DNA of 26,083 nt from DAOOKJ01 sp035385585. Its GTDB lineage: Bacteria > Patescibacteriota > Minisyncoccia > UBA6257. Position 1 is the first letter of the stretch, and each line of letters starts with the position of its first letter. Position numbers and translations under genes: made by a program. The stretch is from contig DAOOKJ010000005.1 of the NCBI GenBank assembly GCA_035385585.1, positions 1-26,083 of the forward strand. Direction: 5' to 3'. A model generated the notes under the pieces. That model was not told the DNA's origin and did not search any database. It saw nothing but the letters and a program-made list of their open reading frames with translations. Positions 24,400 to 26,083 of the stretch are shown in pieces.

Positions 24400-24762
24400 T
24401 TATTTTATTAAAAATAAAATGCCCAAACCGATTAAAACCACCCCAATCATTTTAGCCAAGGTAAACTGTTCGTGAAAAAGCAAAACCGAGGAAATCATAA
24501 TCGCCACATAAACAATAGAAACTGTTAAAGGATAAATCAAAGACAATTCTTTTTTGGATAAAAGAAACATCCAGGCCAAAAAACTCAAAACATAACAAAC
24601 CGCGCCTAAAATAAATTGCCAATGGCTTGTTAAAAACTTCCAATTTAAGAGAGATTTTATTAACTCCATAATTCCCCCCAGATTCACTCCTATTAGTCCC
24701 TTTTTCATCAAAATCAGCCCGCTAATGGAAAAAAACAGATAAAGAATAATGTATAAAGTCAT
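24400..24762 (-). CDS. Small four-helix membrane protein of the EamA/SMR superfamily
   Basis: A 120-aa protein with four hydrophobic segments (about 2-22, 46-68, 74-93, 100-119), the size and layout of SMR or ArnE-like half transporters. It has SFLAWMFLLSKKELSLIYPL and a final IGVVLIGLGILFLIK. The pattern LSLIYPLxVSIVYV followed by E-Q/R-F and IGVxLIGLGI is characteristic of ArnE/EamA-like carriers. Next to glycan genes a role in flipping a lipid-linked sugar is conceivable, but drug or metabolite export is equally compatible. It begins 12 bp after the HEPN gene. Confidence 0.8.
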   Translation of the reverse strand: MTLYIILYLFFSISGLILMKKGLIGVNLGGIMELIKSLLNWKFLTSHWQFILGAVCYVLSFLAWMFLLSKKELSLIYPLTVSIVYVAIMISSVLLFHEQFTLAKMIGVVLIGLGILFLIK

Positions 24763-24774
24763 AGTAAATATAGA

Positions 24775-25236
24775 TTATAAAAATAATTCTTTTTGGGGAT
24801 TTTTTTCTTTTATAAACTGCATTATTTTTGCCACATATTCTTTAGCAGTATTAATAGCATTTTTTGTTTCTTCTTCTGAAACTAATATTTCAGGTTCATC
24901 ATAAGTAAATCTATTACGTTTTTTCCTCATTATATTAAAATATTTCACTAATTTAGCAAATTCAGAACCCAAAACATTTTCAGTAAAAAACACTGCTGTT
25001 TTGTGCTGCTGTCCATCGGTTGGACGATAACCAAACGAAAACATCAAAGCCCTGCTAGCCCTCAGCATTGCTAAATAAGCGTAATTGTAAGAAGCCTCGG
25101 TATCAATATCTAAATTTGCTTCTGCTACTTTTAAATCTTTCTTCGCTCTAATCAATTGTTTTTCTATCTGGTCAAAGCCAATTGATTCTTTTTTAATAAA
25201 ACCGAGGTCTGTATATTTCTGAAAGAAATCGTTCAT
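24775..25236 (-). CDS. HEPN-domain protein, likely partner (toxin side) of the nucleotidyltransferase
   Basis: A 153-aa all-helical protein of the HEPN superfamily. Helix 1 has FDQIEKQLIRAKKDLKVAEA, helix 2 has SYNYAYLAMLRASRALMFSF, then GYRPTDGQQHKTAV and the conserved end MRKKRNRFTYDEP. HEPN RNase toxins such as HepT carry Arg-x4-6-His; here the segment is R107-N-R-F-T-Y112, with Tyr in place of His. It may therefore be a non-RNase HEPN protein, or Tyr112 may be an AMPylation target as described for HepT by MntA. It overlaps the nucleotidyltransferase gene by 4 bp (ATGA), the standard MNT-HEPN arrangement. Confidence 0.85.
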   Translation of the reverse strand: MNDFFQKYTDLGFIKKESIGFDQIEKQLIRAKKDLKVAEANLDIDTEASYNYAYLAMLRASRALMFSFGYRPTDGQQHKTAVFFTENVLGSEFAKLVKYFNIMRKKRNRFTYDEPEILVSEEETKNAINTAKEYVAKIMQFIKEKNPQKELFL

Positions 25237-25781
25237 ATTAAATATATTTTATCTTGCTTGGTAATATTTTTCAAAAATGAATCTTTATTTTTTAATTTAT
25301 TTACATATTCTCTTTCATCTAATAAAATATAATTAATTTCTCTATTTATTTTTTTCTCTAATTCTGTTAATTTCTTAATCAAAGAATTTTCGTCAACTGA
25401 ACCAATAATACATAAATCTATATCACTTCGTTTTTGTTCTTCTCCTTTCGCAAAAGAACCATAAATAAAAGCGCTTTTAATCCCTTTTATATTTTTTAAA
25501 ATTCTCTCCAATTCCCCTTTAATACCAACTGTCTTAAAAAAAATATTTTTTAAATCTTGATAAAGAGGATAATTTTTATTAATTTTAAAAAACCGATTAT
25601 TACCTTGATAATAACTTTCCAGAATGCCATTTTCTACCAATTTATTAATATCTTTTTGAAAAACTCCGGGCTTTTTATTCAAAAAACGAGAAATTTGACG
25701 TAAATAATAAGAATCATCCGGATGATTAAAAAAGAGTTCTAAAATTAATATTTGGTTTTTTGTAAAAGTCGGCAGTATCAT
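25233..25781 (-). CDS. Winged-helix plus minimal nucleotidyltransferase protein (MNT, antitoxin side)
   Basis: A 182-aa fusion. Residues about 1-75 form a winged helix-turn-helix (ILILELFFNHPDDSYYLRQI, KPGVFQKDINKLVENGIL), and residues about 85-180 form a minimal nucleotidyltransferase. The active site reads FIYGSFAKGEEQKRSDIDL with Gly108-Ser109 and Asp120/Asp122. In MntA-HepT systems the nucleotidyltransferase AMPylates and silences the HEPN toxin; here the fused DNA-binding domain suggests it also represses its own promoter. Two tandem dyads overlap that promoter. The ATG at 25779-25781 leaves a 5' leader of only about 16 bases. Confidence 0.87.
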   Translation of the reverse strand: MILPTFTKNQILILELFFNHPDDSYYLRQISRFLNKKPGVFQKDINKLVENGILESYYQGNNRFFKINKNYPLYQDLKNIFFKTVGIKGELERILKNIKGIKSAFIYGSFAKGEEQKRSDIDLCIIGSVDENSLIKKLTELEKKINREINYILLDEREYVNKLKNKDSFLKNITKQDKIYLI

Positions 25782-25784
25782 ATC

Positions 25785-25829
25785 TGTATGCTATTTACAT
25801 ACAATTGTATGCTTTAAACATACAATTGT
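25785..25829. promoter_or_regulatory. Tandem 21-bp dyad operators
   Basis: Two direct copies of a 21-bp unit (25785-25805 and 25806-25826) are identical at 18 positions. Each is an inverted repeat TGTATG-N7-CATACA. The junction makes a further perfect palindrome CATACAATTGTATG at 25798-25811. The period of 21 bp is two helical turns, placing both dyads on one face of the DNA. They cover the -10 and spacer of the MNT promoter. Confidence 0.75.
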
Positions 25830-25968
25830 CAAGAGCCAAAATCAATTCTTCTTTAATTTCTCTTATTACTGTCTCTTCCGAAGATTTATTCTTTTCTATT
25901 CCTCCTCTAGGTAATACATAATATACTTCGCCATCTTTCCTGCGATAAAGCAATAATAATTTTTTACC
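25795..25968 (-). pseudogene. NUDIX hydrolase fragment, truncated at both ends
   Basis: The frame after the pgpA-like stop reads GKKLLLLYRRKDGEVYYVLP, then RGGIEKNKSSEETVIREIKE and ELIL. This is the central part of a NUDIX hydrolase: Nudix-box residues Arg-Glu and Glu-Glu of REUXEE are present, but the Glu at box position 7 is Lys and the Gly near the end is Ile. The first beta strand and start are missing, the only possible start is TTG at 25953, and homology stops at about 25832, where the MNT promoter begins. The remaining codons run through the operators to TAA at 25795. Full NUDIX proteins have about 130 residues or more, so this is a remnant. Confidence 0.6.
25804..25832 (-). promoter_or_regulatory. 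Strong promoter of the MNT-HEPN module
   Basis: On the minus strand consensus -35 TTGACA (25832-25827), a 17-bp spacer, and -10 TACAAT (25809-25804, one mismatch). Start predicted near 25797. Because the genes below are closely spaced, it may also serve the SMR, pgpA and glycan genes down to 19395. Confidence 0.8.
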
Positions 25969-26083
25969 CTAAATCTTATTTATTAATAATACAATAAAAA
26001 GGACAATCAGACCAGCATAAATGCCAGCAATAATATCATCTAAAACTATGCCGAATTTAGTTGACGACTGGTGAAATTTGGAA
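25969..26083 (-). CDS. pgpA: 3' end of a second PgpA-like gene (start outside window)
   Basis: The last 37 codons encode SKFHQSSTKFGIVLDDIIAG, continuing IYAGLIVLFIVLLINKI and a TAG stop. GIVLDDIIAGIYA is the conserved C-terminal block of phosphatidylglycerophosphatase A with its Asp pair, followed by the last membrane helix. It is closer to the family consensus than the complete copy at 23884-24384 (GIVFDDLVAAIY). The rest lies beyond position 26083. Confidence 0.75.
   Translation of the reverse strand, partial: SKFHQSSTKFGIVLDDIIAGIYAGLIVLFIVLLINKI

Noticed and set aside
24452..24643. 63-codon frame inside the SMR-like gene on the same strand
   Set aside because: It overlaps a clear four-helix membrane protein in another frame and shows no conserved features.
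1..26083. Alternative genetic code (UGA as Gly)
   Set aside because: Several genes end in TGA within ATGA overlaps and have normal family lengths; no in-frame TGA is needed to complete any gene.
1..26083. Plus-strand genes, CRISPR arrays, insertion sequences, tRNA or rRNA genes
   Set aside because: The plus-strand frames I looked at are antisense to strong genes and have no family motifs; no regular direct repeats with spacers, transposase motifs or cloverleaf sequences were seen.

Overview
The window reads as a fragment of an AT-rich bacterial chromosome with short intergenic spaces. Every gene I can support lies on the minus strand, so transcription runs from high to low coordinates. Small proteins, a type IV pilus set typical of ultra-small bacteria, peptidoglycan genes without outer-membrane genes, GatCA and an almost complete lack of Shine-Dalgarno sequences together suggest a Candidate Phyla Radiation / Patescibacteria (Parcubacteria-like) genome. 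That placement is inference: there is no rRNA here. TGA is used as a normal stop (for example in the ATGA overlaps at 7769-7772 and 21933-21936), so the UGA=Gly code of Gracilibacteria does not apply. A 100-N scaffold gap sits inside pilC, flanked by two identical 55-bp copies.

Layout in transcription order. (1) 26083-24775: the 3' end of a pgpA-like gene, a NUDIX fragment cut at both ends, and then a two-gene nucleotidyltransferase/HEPN toxin-antitoxin-like module. Its strong promoter is covered by two tandem 21-bp dyad operators. (2) 24762-19395: an SMR/EamA-type membrane protein, a complete pgpA, a heparinase II/III-like polysaccharide lyase, a GT4 glycosyltransferase and a polyprenyl-phosphate sugar-1-phosphate transferase. 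These look like a small surface-glycan cluster ending in a branched stem-loop terminator. (3) 19334-19050: a gene-free stretch with two promoters, a candidate small RNA with its own terminator, and a structured murB leader containing interleaved complementary segments. (4) murB. (5) 18064-17727: an isolated transcription unit with promoter, long structured leader, a 21-codon Lys/Ala micro-ORF and a strong terminator. (6) 17690-10640: hpf, secA, scpA, scpB, dacA-like, mraY and pilT, tightly packed. (7) 10610-5681: pilC, a major pilin, prepilin peptidase, three minor prepilin-like proteins and a PilX-like protein. (8) 5666-1: ligA, gatC, gatA, a one-TM protein of unknown function, trxB and the 5' part of glmS.

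Together the genes cover cell envelope synthesis (glmS, murB, mraY, D-Ala-D-Ala carboxypeptidase, pgpA), protein export (secA), type IV pili (pilT, pilC, pilA, pilD and minor pilins), chromosome segregation and repair (scpAB, ligA), translation (gatCA, hpf) and thiol redox (trxB). The core genes are conventional. The less ordinary parts are the non-coding stretches around murB, the micro-ORF unit and the toxin-antitoxin promoter.
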